Shown piece by piece: positions 50,150 through 58,272 of a stretch of DNA of 64,000 nucleotides (the first letter of the stretch is position 1; each line of letters starts with the position of its first letter). The position numbers were made by a program, and so were the translations under genes. The stretch is from Sphingobacteriales bacterium (GTDB lineage: Bacteria > Bacteroidota > Bacteroidia > Chitinophagales > Chitinophagaceae), in assembly GCA_016192105.1 (NCBI GenBank), contig JACPUV010000026.1, positions 186,001 through 250,000 of the forward strand. The letters run 5' to 3'. The notes under the pieces are model-generated. The model made no database searches. It was given only the letters and a program-made list of their open reading frames with translations, and had not been told where the DNA came from.

Positions 50150-51181
50150 TCAGAAGAAGAAACCCGCGTTGAAGGAGAAGAGGGCATTGAAATTTTTGGT
50201 GTCCGCGGGGAAATAATAATCAAGCACCAGCTGCGGCTGAATAAAGAATTTACCAATGGAATATTCGCCGCGCAGGAACATCGTCAGCGATAAGGGTTGA
50301 AAATCGATCTGGTCATCCAGGTACACATTATCGGTATTGAAGAGCACATTGCTCCCGGTCCGGATGCTGGTGGCATAGGTACCGGAGGACTGGTTGAATC
50401 CGAATTTCTGCGTACCGCTGGTGAAAGCCAGTTGCGGGGTGAGCCGGATATGATCACGGCTGGCCAATACTTCCAGCCAGTAAAAATCATGACGCACGGA
50501 AGCCATCACGGAAAAATCACTGACCGTTTCTTCGGTATTGACATAGGTGTATCCTCTTCTCCGCAGGCGCAGGTCCTGTATCTGTGCCTCCCTTTCCATA
50601 TAATCACTGCGGCTTCCCCATCCATAGCTAAGTGATACGGAGGGTTTGAACCAGGATTTACGGTACATAAAATAGCCATAAAGTTCGTTCTGCAGGGGCG
50701 TGGTATAAAAAGGAAGGGAATCCTTTGTCAGGTAACGGGTATAAGAAACTCCGGTCGCAATGCTCCTGTTCTTTAAATAATCGTAAGACGGAGTAATGCC
50801 CGCCTGGTAAAAATTCAGGTTCTCCCCATCGTGCACCAAATAGCCGGTACCCGTTATGCCCAACCCGTTTTTATGATAATACCCAAGGGTCGGGGAATAA
50901 TTCAGCTTTTTGGTGCTGTTAATGGTATAGGTCGTCTTGTTGGAATAATTATAATAACCCCTGCCTACCGATAAACTTACCAGGGAATAGCTGCGGGGCG
51001 TCAGCAGGGAATCCATAAAGGCATCAAAATCCCGGAACAGGGCATCGTAATCAAGGGTGGAATCAAGGGCATAAAAAGAACTATCCGTTTTCACGATAGT
51101 CGTATCCGCCGGATTGCCCTGGGTGTATCCGGCAACGCAGCTATAGAGTAAGGCCAGGCATATTGACCATTTTTTAACCAT
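50150..51181 (-). CDS. Outer-membrane beta-barrel protein of unknown function
   Basis: 343 residues, signal peptide (1-20, ending CVAGYTQG), an acidic plug-like segment (TIVKTDSSFYALDSTLDYDALFRDFDAFMDSLL), then many Tyr-rich amphipathic strands (SLVSLSVGRGYYNYSNKTTYTINST, SPTLGYYHKNGLGITGTGYL, KPSVSLSYGWGSRSDY, LSLTMFLRGEYSIGKFFIQPQLVLDYYF) and a last strand FSFNAGFFF. Twelve or more strands are likely. I do not recognise the family. Upstream of it (51182-51332) lies a terminator-like hairpin and a short promoter region. Confidence 0.75.
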   Translation of the reverse strand: MVKKWSICLALLYSCVAGYTQGNPADTTIVKTDSSFYALDSTLDYDALFRDFDAFMDSLLTPRSYSLVSLSVGRGYYNYSNKTTYTINSTKKLNYSPTLGYYHKNGLGITGTGYLVHDGENLNFYQAGITPSYDYLKNRSIATGVSYTRYLTKDSLPFYTTPLQNELYGYFMYRKSWFKPSVSLSYGWGSRSDYMEREAQIQDLRLRRRGYTYVNTEETVSDFSVMASVRHDFYWLEVLASRDHIRLTPQLAFTSGTQKFGFNQSSGTYATSIRTGSNVLFNTDNVYLDDQIDFQPLSLTMFLRGEYSIGKFFIQPQLVLDYYFPADTKNFNALFSFNAGFFF

Positions 51182-51242
51182 CAGGCAGCAGGGATCGGTG
51201 CTTTTAACAGAAAATGAAATCCTTACGGTTTTTTAAGACCAC

Positions 51243-51270
51243 GACCGGGGTAAAAAGTTTAACCCCGGTC
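51243..51270 (-). terminator. Terminator-like hairpin between beta-barrel and metallophosphoesterase genes
   Basis: Perfect 9-bp stem GACCGGGGT / ACCCCGGTC with a 10-nt loop; only a weak downstream T-run on the minus strand, so intrinsic termination is plausible but not strong. Confidence 0.5.
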
Positions 51271-51332
51271 AAAAAACGAAGATAGAAAAGGAAAATTGGG
51301 AGCCTGCTAAAAATTAATGGCTTATCTCCATT

Positions 51333-52586
51333 TTATACCAGTTCGATCAGGGTGATCTCCGGCAGGATTCCCACCCGCCCGGGGTACCCGATAAATCCAA
51401 AACCCCGGTTTACGTATAATTTCTGCCGGTCCTTTTCGTACAATCCCGCCCATTCGTTGTACACATACTGGACCGGGCTCCATTTCAGGCCGGGTATTTC
51501 CACGCCAAACTGCATTCCATGGGTATGCCCGGCCAGCATCAGGTCGATATCGGGATATTTTTCCATGACCTCGGCTCTCCAGTGCGAGGGATCATGGCTC
51601 ATTAATATTTTAAATGTATAATTGTCCGTGCCGGTATGGGCTCTTTGCAGGTCGCCGTATTTGGGGAAACGGGCTTTGGCGCTCCAGTTCTCAATTCCCA
51701 GCAGGGCTATCTGCTGCCCTCCTTTTTCCAGCACCACATGTTCGTTCATCAGCAGTCGCCAGCCCAGTTCAGCATGGACCTGTTTCAGCCTTTCCAGGTT
51801 CTCCGCTTTTTGTTCCGGGCTGTCCCAGTGCACATAATCCCCGTAGTCGTGGTTGCCCAGGGTGGAATACACGCCCATCGGGGCCTCCAGTTTATCAAAG
51901 ACATCCATATAATCCTCCATTTCCGGGGCGGTATTGTTCACCAGGTCGCCGGTAAACAGGATCAGGTCCGGTCTTTCATGGAGGATTTTCTGAACCCCTT
52001 TCATCACAGCTTCCTTATCCGTAAAGCTACCGGAATGAATATCCGAGATATGGATGATCTTTGTTCCGCGGAAGGCTTCGGGGAGATTCGGATAATTCAG
52101 TTTCAGCCTTTTTACCTGGTAGCGGTGTTTGTTCCCAAACCCATAGATCAGGGTTCCAAAGAGTCCGCTGCCGGCCAGCATACCGGCCCAGCTCAGGAAG
52201 GCCGAACGGGTAATCCCTTCCCCGGCCAGGGCAGCAGCCCCTACTTCCCGGGAGGAAGGAAAGAGACGGGTTCCGGCCCATTGCAGACCCCTGCGCAGAT
52301 CATCAATTAAAAAGAACAGGGAGGCGATCAATTTGGCAATAAAAATACCCGCGATCATGGAAAAGAGGGTACTTTTTGCCAACCGGGCCTGTTTATCAAT
52401 ATGTAAATAGGGCAATAAAATCAGCATCAGGATGGCCGCAACGGACAGGATCCAATAACCAGAATGGATCCATAACCGGGTCCGGGGACCGGCCGAATGG
52501 GTCAATACCCGGACAGCCTGGAAAAAATACAGGTCAATTAGTAGCATGAACCCTAAAAAGATCCACCAAAAGGGAGAATTACGCAT
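51333..52586 (-). CDS. Membrane-associated metallophosphoesterase (YaeI-like)
   Basis: 417 residues: four TM helices in the first 150 residues, then a calcineurin-like phosphoesterase domain with the metal motifs DIHSGSF (about 182), LFTGDLVNN, TLGNHDYGDY, LMSHDPSHW and LAGHTHGMQF. It resembles the YaeI/YkoQ-type membrane phosphodiesterases. A lipid or nucleotide substrate is possible; YaeI relatives include lipid A precursor-type hydrolases but no specificity motif can be read. A TAATTTTG box (52595-52602) lies 8 nt before the ATG and parA is divergent. Confidence 0.9.
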   Translation of the reverse strand: MRNSPFWWIFLGFMLLIDLYFFQAVRVLTHSAGPRTRLWIHSGYWILSVAAILMLILLPYLHIDKQARLAKSTLFSMIAGIFIAKLIASLFFLIDDLRRGLQWAGTRLFPSSREVGAAALAGEGITRSAFLSWAGMLAGSGLFGTLIYGFGNKHRYQVKRLKLNYPNLPEAFRGTKIIHISDIHSGSFTDKEAVMKGVQKILHERPDLILFTGDLVNNTAPEMEDYMDVFDKLEAPMGVYSTLGNHDYGDYVHWDSPEQKAENLERLKQVHAELGWRLLMNEHVVLEKGGQQIALLGIENWSAKARFPKYGDLQRAHTGTDNYTFKILMSHDPSHWRAEVMEKYPDIDLMLAGHTHGMQFGVEIPGLKWSPVQYVYNEWAGLYEKDRQKLYVNRGFGFIGYPGRVGILPEITLIELV

Positions 52587-52594
52587 AGAACTAT

Positions 52595-52602
52595 CAAAAT
52601 TA
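52595..52602 (-). promoter_or_regulatory. -7 box TAATTTTG for the metallophosphoesterase gene
   Basis: Exact TAnnTTTG match, minus strand, 8 nt before the ATG. Confidence 0.5.
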
Positions 52603-52640
52603 AGAGGCGGTGATTAATAGGCATTGTTTTGTCGAACGCT

Positions 52641-52682
52641 TATTTTTGCCGGAATGCCTATATTGGGCAAAACTTAATTTTG
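52641..52682 (+). promoter_or_regulatory. Two -7 boxes upstream of parA (TATTTTTG and TAATTTTG)
   Basis: Exact TAnnTTTG matches at 52641-52648 and 52675-52682, 100 and 66 nt before the parA ATG; an AAGGAG stretch at about 52732 is 11 nt from the ATG and could act as a weak ribosome binding site. Confidence 0.45.
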
Positions 52683-52748
52683 CGTTCTTAGTTTCAGGCG
52701 GCAATTTTACCACTATCATTCATTTAATATCAAGGAGTTTTCGGCAAA

Positions 52749-53552
52749 ATGGCAAGAATTATCGGTGTAGCGAATCAAAAGGGGGGTGTGGGTAAGACCA
52801 CCACGGCCATCAACCTGGCGGCAAGTTTTGCCGTTCTGGAGTACAAAACCCTCCTGGTGGACGGGGATCCCCAGGCCAACAGCACCACCGGCGTGGGCTT
52901 TGACCTGCACAATGTGACCCAGAGCCTGTACGATTGCATGATCGGCCAGGCCCGGGCCAAAGATGTAATCCTGAAGACGGACATTCCCAACCTGGACCTG
53001 ATCCCCTCGCATATTGACCTGGTAGGCGCCGAGATAGAAATGATCAATTATCCCAACCGGGAAATGGTAATGAAGAATTTGCTGGACAGCATCCGGAGCG
53101 ATTATGATTTTATCATTATCGACTGCTCCCCTTCCCTGGGACTGATCACCGTAAATGCCCTGACGGCGGCTGATTCGGTAGTAATACCCGTTCAGGCCGA
53201 ATTTTTTGCGCTGGAAGGCCTGGGCAAACTGCTCAACACCATCAAGATCGTTCAAAGCCGCCTGAATACGGCCCTTGTTATTGAAGGCATACTAATGACC
53301 ATGTATGACGGAAGACTGCGGCTCTGTAACCAGGTGGTCAGCGAAGTCCGCCGGCATTTTGATGAAATGGTCTTCAGCACGATTGTGCACCGAAATGCCC
53401 GCCTGGCCGAAGCTCCCAGTGCCGGCAAACCGGTGATCCTGTATGATGCCGCCAGTAAGGGATCGATGAATTACCTGAACCTGGCGAAAGAAATTTTACA
53501 GAAGAATGATATGACGAAGATGAAGAATGAAGAGCGGATCCTGGAACTGTAA
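52749..53552 (+). CDS. parA: Chromosome partitioning ATPase ParA (Soj)
   Basis: 267-residue deviant Walker-type ATPase that binds DNA non-specifically and drives ParB-origin segregation. [18 protein letters not shown] (residues 11-28) is the deviant Walker [12 protein letters not shown] follows, Walker B is in [20 protein letters not shown], and the C-terminal half has [14 protein letters not shown]. No N-terminal DNA-binding extension, the chromosomal type. Its stop is followed, before parB, by a 7-bp-phased inverted repeat and a four-helix-bundle gene that separate it from parB, normally the next gene. Confidence 0.97.
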   Translation: MARIIGVANQKGGVGKTTTAINLAASFAVLEYKTLLVDGDPQANSTTGVGFDLHNVTQSLYDCMIGQARAKDVILKTDIPNLDLIPSHIDLVGAEIEMINYPNREMVMKNLLDSIRSDYDFIIIDCSPSLGLITVNALTAADSVVIPVQAEFFALEGLGKLLNTIKIVQSRLNTALVIEGILMTMYDGRLRLCNQVVSEVRRHFDEMVFSTIVHRNARLAEAPSAGKPVILYDAASKGSMNYLNLAKEILQKNDMTKMKNEERILEL

Positions 53553-53564
53553 ACTGCGGGCGGC

Positions 53565-53595
53565 GAGTTGTGAGTTACGAGTTGCGAGTTGCGAG
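53565..53595 (+). repeat. Left heptad repeat array (GAGTTNN) of an inverted pair
   Basis: Four tandem 7-mers GAGTTGT, GAGTTAC, GAGTTGC, GAGTTGC plus GAG. The last 23 bases (53573-53595) are the near-perfect reverse complement (two mismatches) of 54033-54055, with the four-helix-bundle gene in between. Confidence 0.85.
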
Positions 53596-53661
53596 CGGAT
53601 GGCGACGGTATGATAAAATTATCAGCAGATGGAATATATTGGACACTTAAACCCATCCTGT

Positions 53662-54015
53662 ATGAGAAATTTTAAACGACTGCTGATCTGGCAACAGGGA
53701 TTCCGGATCGCAACAAATGCCATTGGCCTGGTGACAAAATTCCCTAAAGAAGAAAAGTTTACTATTTCTTCGCAGATTACAAGAGCTGCTGTTTCCATTC
53801 CGTCAAATATCGCGGAAGGCAGCAGCAGGAGCAGTTCAAAGGATTTCAAACGGTTCCTGGAAATATCACTGGGATCTTCCTTTGAACTCGAAACACAATT
53901 AATGATTGCGGAAGCAGTTAATTATGGAGACAAGGAAAGCAGAAATCAGTTATTAAAGGATATTGATGAAGAACAAAAAATGCTAATGAGTTTCATGAAT
54001 AAACTGGCAACCTGA
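53662..54015 (+). CDS. Four-helix-bundle protein (S23/23S rRNA intervening-sequence family) inserted between parA and parB
   Basis: 117-residue protein of the S23-like four-helix-bundle family (first known from intervening sequences in 23S rRNA, related in fold to Avd of diversity-generating retroelements). Typical segments: FKRLLIWQQGFRIATNAIGLV, ISSQITRAAVSIPSNIAEGSSRSS, FKRFLEISLGSSFELETQL and a final helix with ID..QKMLMSFM. The start is taken at MRNFKR; 11 further codons upstream do not belong to the family. No rRNA gene is near, so this is a free-standing copy; it is flanked by heptad inverted repeats and is not present in usual parAB loci, which suggests that it arrived as a unit. Function unknown. 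Confidence 0.85.
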   Translation: MRNFKRLLIWQQGFRIATNAIGLVTKFPKEEKFTISSQITRAAVSIPSNIAEGSSRSSSKDFKRFLEISLGSSFELETQLMIAEAVNYGDKESRNQLLKDIDEEQKMLMSFMNKLAT

Positions 54016-54032
54016 TGCACAACGGAATCAAG

Positions 54033-54055
54033 CTCGAAACTCGAAACTCGTAACT
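54033..54055 (+). repeat. Right heptad repeat array (CTCGAAA) of the inverted pair
   Basis: CTCGAAA, CTCGAAA, CTCGTAA, CT; reverse complement of the left array (53573-53595) with two mismatches. It begins 17 nt after the stop codon of the four-helix-bundle gene. Confidence 0.85.
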
Positions 54056-54057
54056 AT

Positions 54058-54074
54058 CCTGCTGGACAGGCAGG
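54058..54074 (+). repeat. Short hairpin CCTGC-N7-GCAGG next to the right arm
   Basis: Five-base perfect arms with a 7-nt loop, only 2 nt beyond the right heptad array and 21 nt before the parB ATG. Confidence 0.5.
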
Positions 54075-54095
54075 CTCATAACCATTAACTTTCAC

Positions 54096-55013
54096 ATGAC
54101 AAACCCGAAACAGAATAAAGAACTTTTAGGCAAAGGAATCCGTTCCTTACTGCAGAGCATTGACAGCGATTTAAAGACCGGAAGCGGTCAGTTGAAACAA
54201 AACGTGGTGGAGAATGCCACCGGTATTACCCGCTTACCCATCAGCGAGATTGAGACCAATCCCAAGCAGCCGCGCCGTGACTTTGATGAGAAGGCCCTGC
54301 AGGAACTGGCGGAGTCCATCAAACTGCATGATATCATCCAGCCGGTCACGGTTTCCCGGATGGCCAATGGCAAGTACCGGCTTATTTCAGGGGAAAGAAG
54401 GTTAAGGGCATCCGGAATCGCGGGATTAAAAGATATTCCGGCGTATGTACGCCAGGCCAATGACACCCAGTTACTCGAACTGGCCTTACTGGAAAACCTG
54501 CAACGGGAAGACCTGAATGCCATGGAAATTTCCCTCAGTTATAAGCGGATGATGGAAGAATTGGATTATACCCAGGAGCAGGTAGCTGAACGGATGGGAA
54601 AGGACCGCAGTACGGTCGCCAATTTTATCCGCCTGCTGAAACTGCCGCCGGATATCCAGCTCGCTGTCCGGAATGGCGAACTCAGCATGGGGCATGCCCG
54701 CGCCCTGATCAATGTGGATACGGTTGACCAGCAGTTGTACATCTTCAAGGAAGTCAGGAACCGGGAATTGTCCGTACGGCAGACCGAAGCCCTGGTACGA
54801 AACCTCTATAAACAAGGCGGGGCTGTTAAAAAAACTTCAAAAAGCACCCTGTCATCCGCATTTCAGCGAATAGAAGATAAATTAGCCACGCATTTCAGCA
54901 CCCGGGTGAAACTGAAGAACAGCCGGAATGGCAGCGGGCAGATCATCATCGATTATTATTCCCAGGAAGAGCTGAATAAGATTCTCCGGCAAATGGATGC
55001 ACCGCTTGATTAA
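54096..55013 (+). CDS. parB: Chromosome partitioning protein ParB (Spo0J)
   Basis: 305-residue ParB that binds parS sites near the origin and loads as a CTP-dependent sliding clamp. N-terminal segment LLGKGIRSLLQSID, then the ParB/Srx core (LPISEIETNPKQPRRDFDEKAL, LISGERRLRASGIAGLKDIP with the GERRxRA motif for CTP), the central HTH (YTQEQVAERMGKDRSTVANFIRLLKLP) and GHARALINV, with a C-terminal dimerisation domain (IIIDYYSQEELNKILRQM). It follows parA only after the inserted four-helix gene; a TAACTTTC box lies 2 nt before the ATG, a possible private promoter. Confidence 0.97.
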   Translation: MTNPKQNKELLGKGIRSLLQSIDSDLKTGSGQLKQNVVENATGITRLPISEIETNPKQPRRDFDEKALQELAESIKLHDIIQPVTVSRMANGKYRLISGERRLRASGIAGLKDIPAYVRQANDTQLLELALLENLQREDLNAMEISLSYKRMMEELDYTQEQVAERMGKDRSTVANFIRLLKLPPDIQLAVRNGELSMGHARALINVDTVDQQLYIFKEVRNRELSVRQTEALVRNLYKQGGAVKKTSKSTLSSAFQRIEDKLATHFSTRVKLKNSRNGSGQIIIDYYSQEELNKILRQMDAPLD

Positions 55014-55019
55014 TTCACT

Positions 55020-55649
55020 ATGAGAATTGTTTTCTCTTTTCTCTGTTTCCTGTTTCTTTCTGCTGCGGACCTGTGCGCCCAGGAGAATGAACCTGCTGTG
55101 CCCCTGCGAAATGATTCACTCCCTGTTGTTTCTAAAAAAACCGTAACCGGCAGCAACCGCTATGATTCGGCCATCAAGGCGCACAGCCCGCGGAAAGCCG
55201 CCATCCGTTCGGCGATCCTTCCCGGGCTTGGCCAGATCTACAATAAAAAATACTGGAAACTACCCATTGTTTACGGGGCCCTTGGCACCTGCTCGGGTAT
55301 CTTTTTCTACAACCTGAAGAATTATAAGGATACCCGCTTTGCTTACCGGGTAAAGTACAATATGCAGTACAATGGTACAGATACCGCCCTGTTCACGCAA
55401 ATCAGGGATAACCTGAAACCACTGGATATTGAATCCCTGAAGTATTACCGTAATTCCTTCCGCCGCGACATTGACTATTCAGCGCTCTTCTTTATCCTGC
55501 TCTGGGGACTCAATGTGGTGGATGCCACGGTGGACGCCCATCTTAAAAGTTTTGATGTGAGTCCCGACCTGAGCCTCCGTTTCAAACCCGGTTACAACGA
55601 GATAGCCCGTACCAGCGGGCTGACCCTGGTGCTGAAAATCGGAAAATAA
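55020..55649 (+). CDS. DUF5683 domain-containing membrane protein
   Basis: 209 residues with a signal peptide (MRIVFSFLCFLFLSAADLCAQ) and the DUF5683 signature KAAIRSAILPGLGQIYNKKYWKLPIVYGALG; at least three TM helices (about 75-95, 155-170) and a charged intervening loop. The parA-parB-DUF5683-dapB order is normal for Bacteroidota, so the inserted four-helix gene is the deviation. It begins 6 nt after the parB stop. No function is established. Confidence 0.9.
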   Translation: MRIVFSFLCFLFLSAADLCAQENEPAVPLRNDSLPVVSKKTVTGSNRYDSAIKAHSPRKAAIRSAILPGLGQIYNKKYWKLPIVYGALGTCSGIFFYNLKNYKDTRFAYRVKYNMQYNGTDTALFTQIRDNLKPLDIESLKYYRNSFRRDIDYSALFFILLWGLNVVDATVDAHLKSFDVSPDLSLRFKPGYNEIARTSGLTLVLKIGK

Positions 55650-55688
55650 ATCCGTACCAGTACGGGTGAGAGCGCCCCCATTAATAAT

Positions 55689-55696
55689 TACATTTG
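55689..55696 (+). promoter_or_regulatory. -7 box TACATTTG for dapB
   Basis: Exact TAnnTTTG match 28 nt before the ATG, followed by an A-rich leader. Confidence 0.55.
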
Positions 55697-55724
55697 TACG
55701 GAATATTCACAAAAAAAGAAAACT

Positions 55725-56441
55725 ATGCGAATTGCCCTGATTGGTTATGGCAAAATGGGAAAAGCCATTGAAGAGATCGCGCTCCATCGTGGTCATGAGA
55801 TTGTGATCAGAATAGATCAGCCCAACCAGCACGAATTCACCCGGGACAACCTGTCCGGGGCGGATGCAGCCATTGAATTTACCGGGCCGCACAGTGCGTA
55901 TGATAATGTAAAAAAATGCCTGGAGTTTGGCGTACCTGTGGTAAGCGGTTCCACCGGCTGGACCGGCCGGCTGGAGGAGATGAAACAATTGTGTGAAGAA
56001 AAGAACGGGGCTTTTGCCTATTCGAGCAATTTCAGTGTGGGCGTAAACATTTTCTTTGAAATTAACAAAAGACTCGCTGCCCTTATGGCGCCGCACAAGG
56101 AATACGAAGTGATCCTGGAAGAAACCCACCATACCCAGAAGAAGGATGCACCCAGTGGTACGGCCATCTCCCTTGCTGAACAGGTGCTGGCGGAAGTGAA
56201 ACGGAAAAAACAATGGGTGAATGAACTCAGTGACAACCCCGAAGACCTGGAGATCATCAGCCAGCGGGTGGACCCCGCACCCGGCACCCACAGTGTAAAG
56301 TACTCCTCCGTTATTGATACCATCGAGATCATTCATACAGCACATAACCGGACCGGCTTTGCCACCGGGGCTGTACTGGCGGCTGAATACCTGAAAGACC
56401 GGAAAGGATTCTTCACCATGAAGGATGTACTGGGACTTTAA
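55725..56441 (+). CDS. dapB: 4-hydroxy-tetrahydrodipicolinate reductase
   Basis: 238-residue NAD(P)H-dependent reductase of the lysine/DAP pathway. RIALIGYGKMGKAIEEIAL (Rossmann nucleotide site), FTGPHSAYDNVKKCLEFGVPVVSGSTGW, SSNFSVGVNIFFEIN, the substrate motif EETHHTQKKDAPSGTA and HNRTGFATGAVLAAEY. Shorter than the E. coli enzyme (about 273) but typical of Bacteroidota. The kinase gene begins 7 nt after its stop. Confidence 0.97.
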   Translation: MRIALIGYGKMGKAIEEIALHRGHEIVIRIDQPNQHEFTRDNLSGADAAIEFTGPHSAYDNVKKCLEFGVPVVSGSTGWTGRLEEMKQLCEEKNGAFAYSSNFSVGVNIFFEINKRLAALMAPHKEYEVILEETHHTQKKDAPSGTAISLAEQVLAEVKRKKQWVNELSDNPEDLEIISQRVDPAPGTHSVKYSSVIDTIEIIHTAHNRTGFATGAVLAAEYLKDRKGFFTMKDVLGL

Positions 56442-56448
56442 ACCAATT

Positions 56449-58272
56449 ATGAAGCGCAGCATCTTCTTAGCTCTCGTCTTATGCTTATCCGCAGGGATCG
56501 CTGCGCAGGTCAATGTGGACAGTCTTCATGCCATTATCGGCGCAAAGAAGCCCTACAGTGAGCAGATCAGGGCCTCGCTGAAATTGCTGGAAAATTACCA
56601 GTTAAAGAACTTTGACAGCACCCTGACCGAAGGGGAAAAGGCGCTGGAAATAGCCCGTCAGCATACCGATTCCGTCAGTATTGCCGAGATAAAAAGGCAT
56701 ATCGGCGTGGCCAGCTATTTCAAGGGCAACTACGAAGTAGCCGCCGGTAATTTTCTCGAATCGATTGCCATCCTGGAAAAAGCGAATCAGCCCGCCAAGC
56801 TGGCCCCGGTATATAATGAGCTGGCCAAACTGTACCGGAAAACAAGGGACCTGGACCGGGCTTTGGAAACCTATAATAAAGCGGAAGCCCTTTATAAACA
56901 ATTGAAAGACTCGGCGGGTATTTCCATGATCTTAAATGAATCAGGGGTGGTCTTTGAATACCGGTCCGATTACAAAGAAGCAATCAACCGCTATACCGCA
57001 TCCCTGAGCCTGGCCGAAAAGCGGGGCGATTCACTGGGGGTTTCCTACTCGCTGAGCAATATCGCGGGCGTCTATGTGATCCAGAAAAAATATGATGCGG
57101 CGGAGCTGAACCTCCTGCGGGCCCTGCATATCCGGCAGGAACTCAGGGACAGTTTCGCCATTGCCCTTACGTTTTCCGACCTGGGGGTAGCCATGAACGG
57201 CAAGGGGGATTATGTCAAGGCCATTGAATACCTGACCCTGAGCAACCAGCTGGCGGAAAAGCTAAAGTATCCCGAACTGCAATCGAATAATTACAATGAG
57301 CTTTCTGCTGTCGCGCAAAAGCAGGGTGACTTCCAGCATGCCTTCCAGTACTTCTTAAAAAGATCCGCCCTCCGGGACAGCCTGTATGCACTGGAAAAAA
57401 CCAAACAGATCGAAGAGTTAAACACCCGGTACGAAACAGCCCAGCGGGAAAAAGAGATCCAGCAGCAGAAAAACAAGCTCCGGCTGCAAAACTTTCTCTT
57501 CCTTGGCATCGCGGGCCTGGTATTGCTGACCGGTTTGTTATTGCTATCCTGGTACCGGCGCAGTAAGCTCGCGCAGGAAACAGCCATGAAGACGGAACTG
57601 ATGCGGCAGCAGGAAATGGCGATCCGTGCGGTGATGGAAGCGGAAGAGAACGAAAGGGAGCGTATTGCCAAAGACCTGCATGACGGTGTCGGGCAGATGA
57701 TGAGCGCCGCCAAGATGAATCTCTCCGCATTTGAATCCGATATTCCCTTCAGCAATGAAGAACAACGAAAATCTTTCGGGAAGATCATTGCCCTCGTGGA
57801 TGAGAGCTGCAAAGAAGTCCGGACCGTATCACATATCATGATGCCCAATGCCCTGCTGAAAAATAACCTCGGCGATGCCATCCGGGAATTTGTGGGCAAA
57901 CTCAATCAAAAAAACCTGCAGGTGCATGTTTATACGGAAGGGCTGGACCAGCGCCTGAATTCCAGCCTGGAGACCATGTTGTACCGGGTGGTGCAGGAAT
58001 GTGTGAACAATACCATCAAACATGCCGGGGCCAGTACACTGGATATTTCCCTGATCCGGGACAAGGACGGGATCAGTGGCACGATCGAAGACAATGGAAA
58101 AGGTTTTGACAGCAGCAACCCCGAAATACTCCGGGGTATCGGTATCCGCAATATCAGTTCCCGTATCGAATACCTGAAAGGCACGGTGGACTTCGATTCC
58201 GCCCCGGGACGGGGAACGGTGGTGGCCCTGCATGTACCAGTCAGTGAGCAGGAAATAGCCAGGAGGCAATAG
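56449..58272 (+). CDS. TPR-containing sensor histidine kinase (HisKA_3 / NarX-type)
   Basis: 607 residues: signal peptide (MKRSIFLALVLCLSAGIAAQ), an extracytoplasmic array of about eight TPRs (to about residue 330), a coiled coil (about 331-350), one TM helix (FLFLGIAGLVLLTGLLLLSWY), and a HisKA_3 dimerisation domain with the phosphoacceptor His in ERERIAKDLHDGVGQMMSAA, an HATPase_c domain with N-box VVQECVNNTIKHAG, G1 IEDNGKGFD and G2 GIGIRNISSRI. The NarL/FixJ-type regulator downstream (58598) is its likely partner, separated by a repeat element. TPR-HK proteins of this design sense an unknown extracellular or periplasmic signal in Bacteroidota. Begins just after dapB. Confidence 0.93.
   Translation: MKRSIFLALVLCLSAGIAAQVNVDSLHAIIGAKKPYSEQIRASLKLLENYQLKNFDSTLTEGEKALEIARQHTDSVSIAEIKRHIGVASYFKGNYEVAAGNFLESIAILEKANQPAKLAPVYNELAKLYRKTRDLDRALETYNKAEALYKQLKDSAGISMILNESGVVFEYRSDYKEAINRYTASLSLAEKRGDSLGVSYSLSNIAGVYVIQKKYDAAELNLLRALHIRQELRDSFAIALTFSDLGVAMNGKGDYVKAIEYLTLSNQLAEKLKYPELQSNNYNELSAVAQKQGDFQHAFQYFLKRSALRDSLYALEKTKQIEELNTRYETAQREKEIQQQKNKLRLQNFLFLGIAGLVLLTGLLLLSWYRRSKLAQETAMKTELMRQQEMAIRAVMEAEENERERIAKDLHDGVGQMMSAAKMNLSAFESDIPFSNEEQRKSFGKIIALVDESCKEVRTVSHIMMPNALLKNNLGDAIREFVGKLNQKNLQVHVYTEGLDQRLNSSLETMLYRVVQECVNNTIKHAGASTLDISLIRDKDGISGTIEDNGKGFDSSNPEILRGIGIRNISSRIEYLKGTVDFDSAPGRGTVVALHVPVSEQEIARRQ

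Noticed and set aside
52732..52737. AAGGAG before parA as a sure Shine-Dalgarno site
   Set aside because: Spacing of 11 nt is long and most genes here show no such motif; recorded only as possible.
53565..53595. Heptad array as a CRISPR
   Set aside because: 7-bp units without spacers of uniform length; no cas genes.
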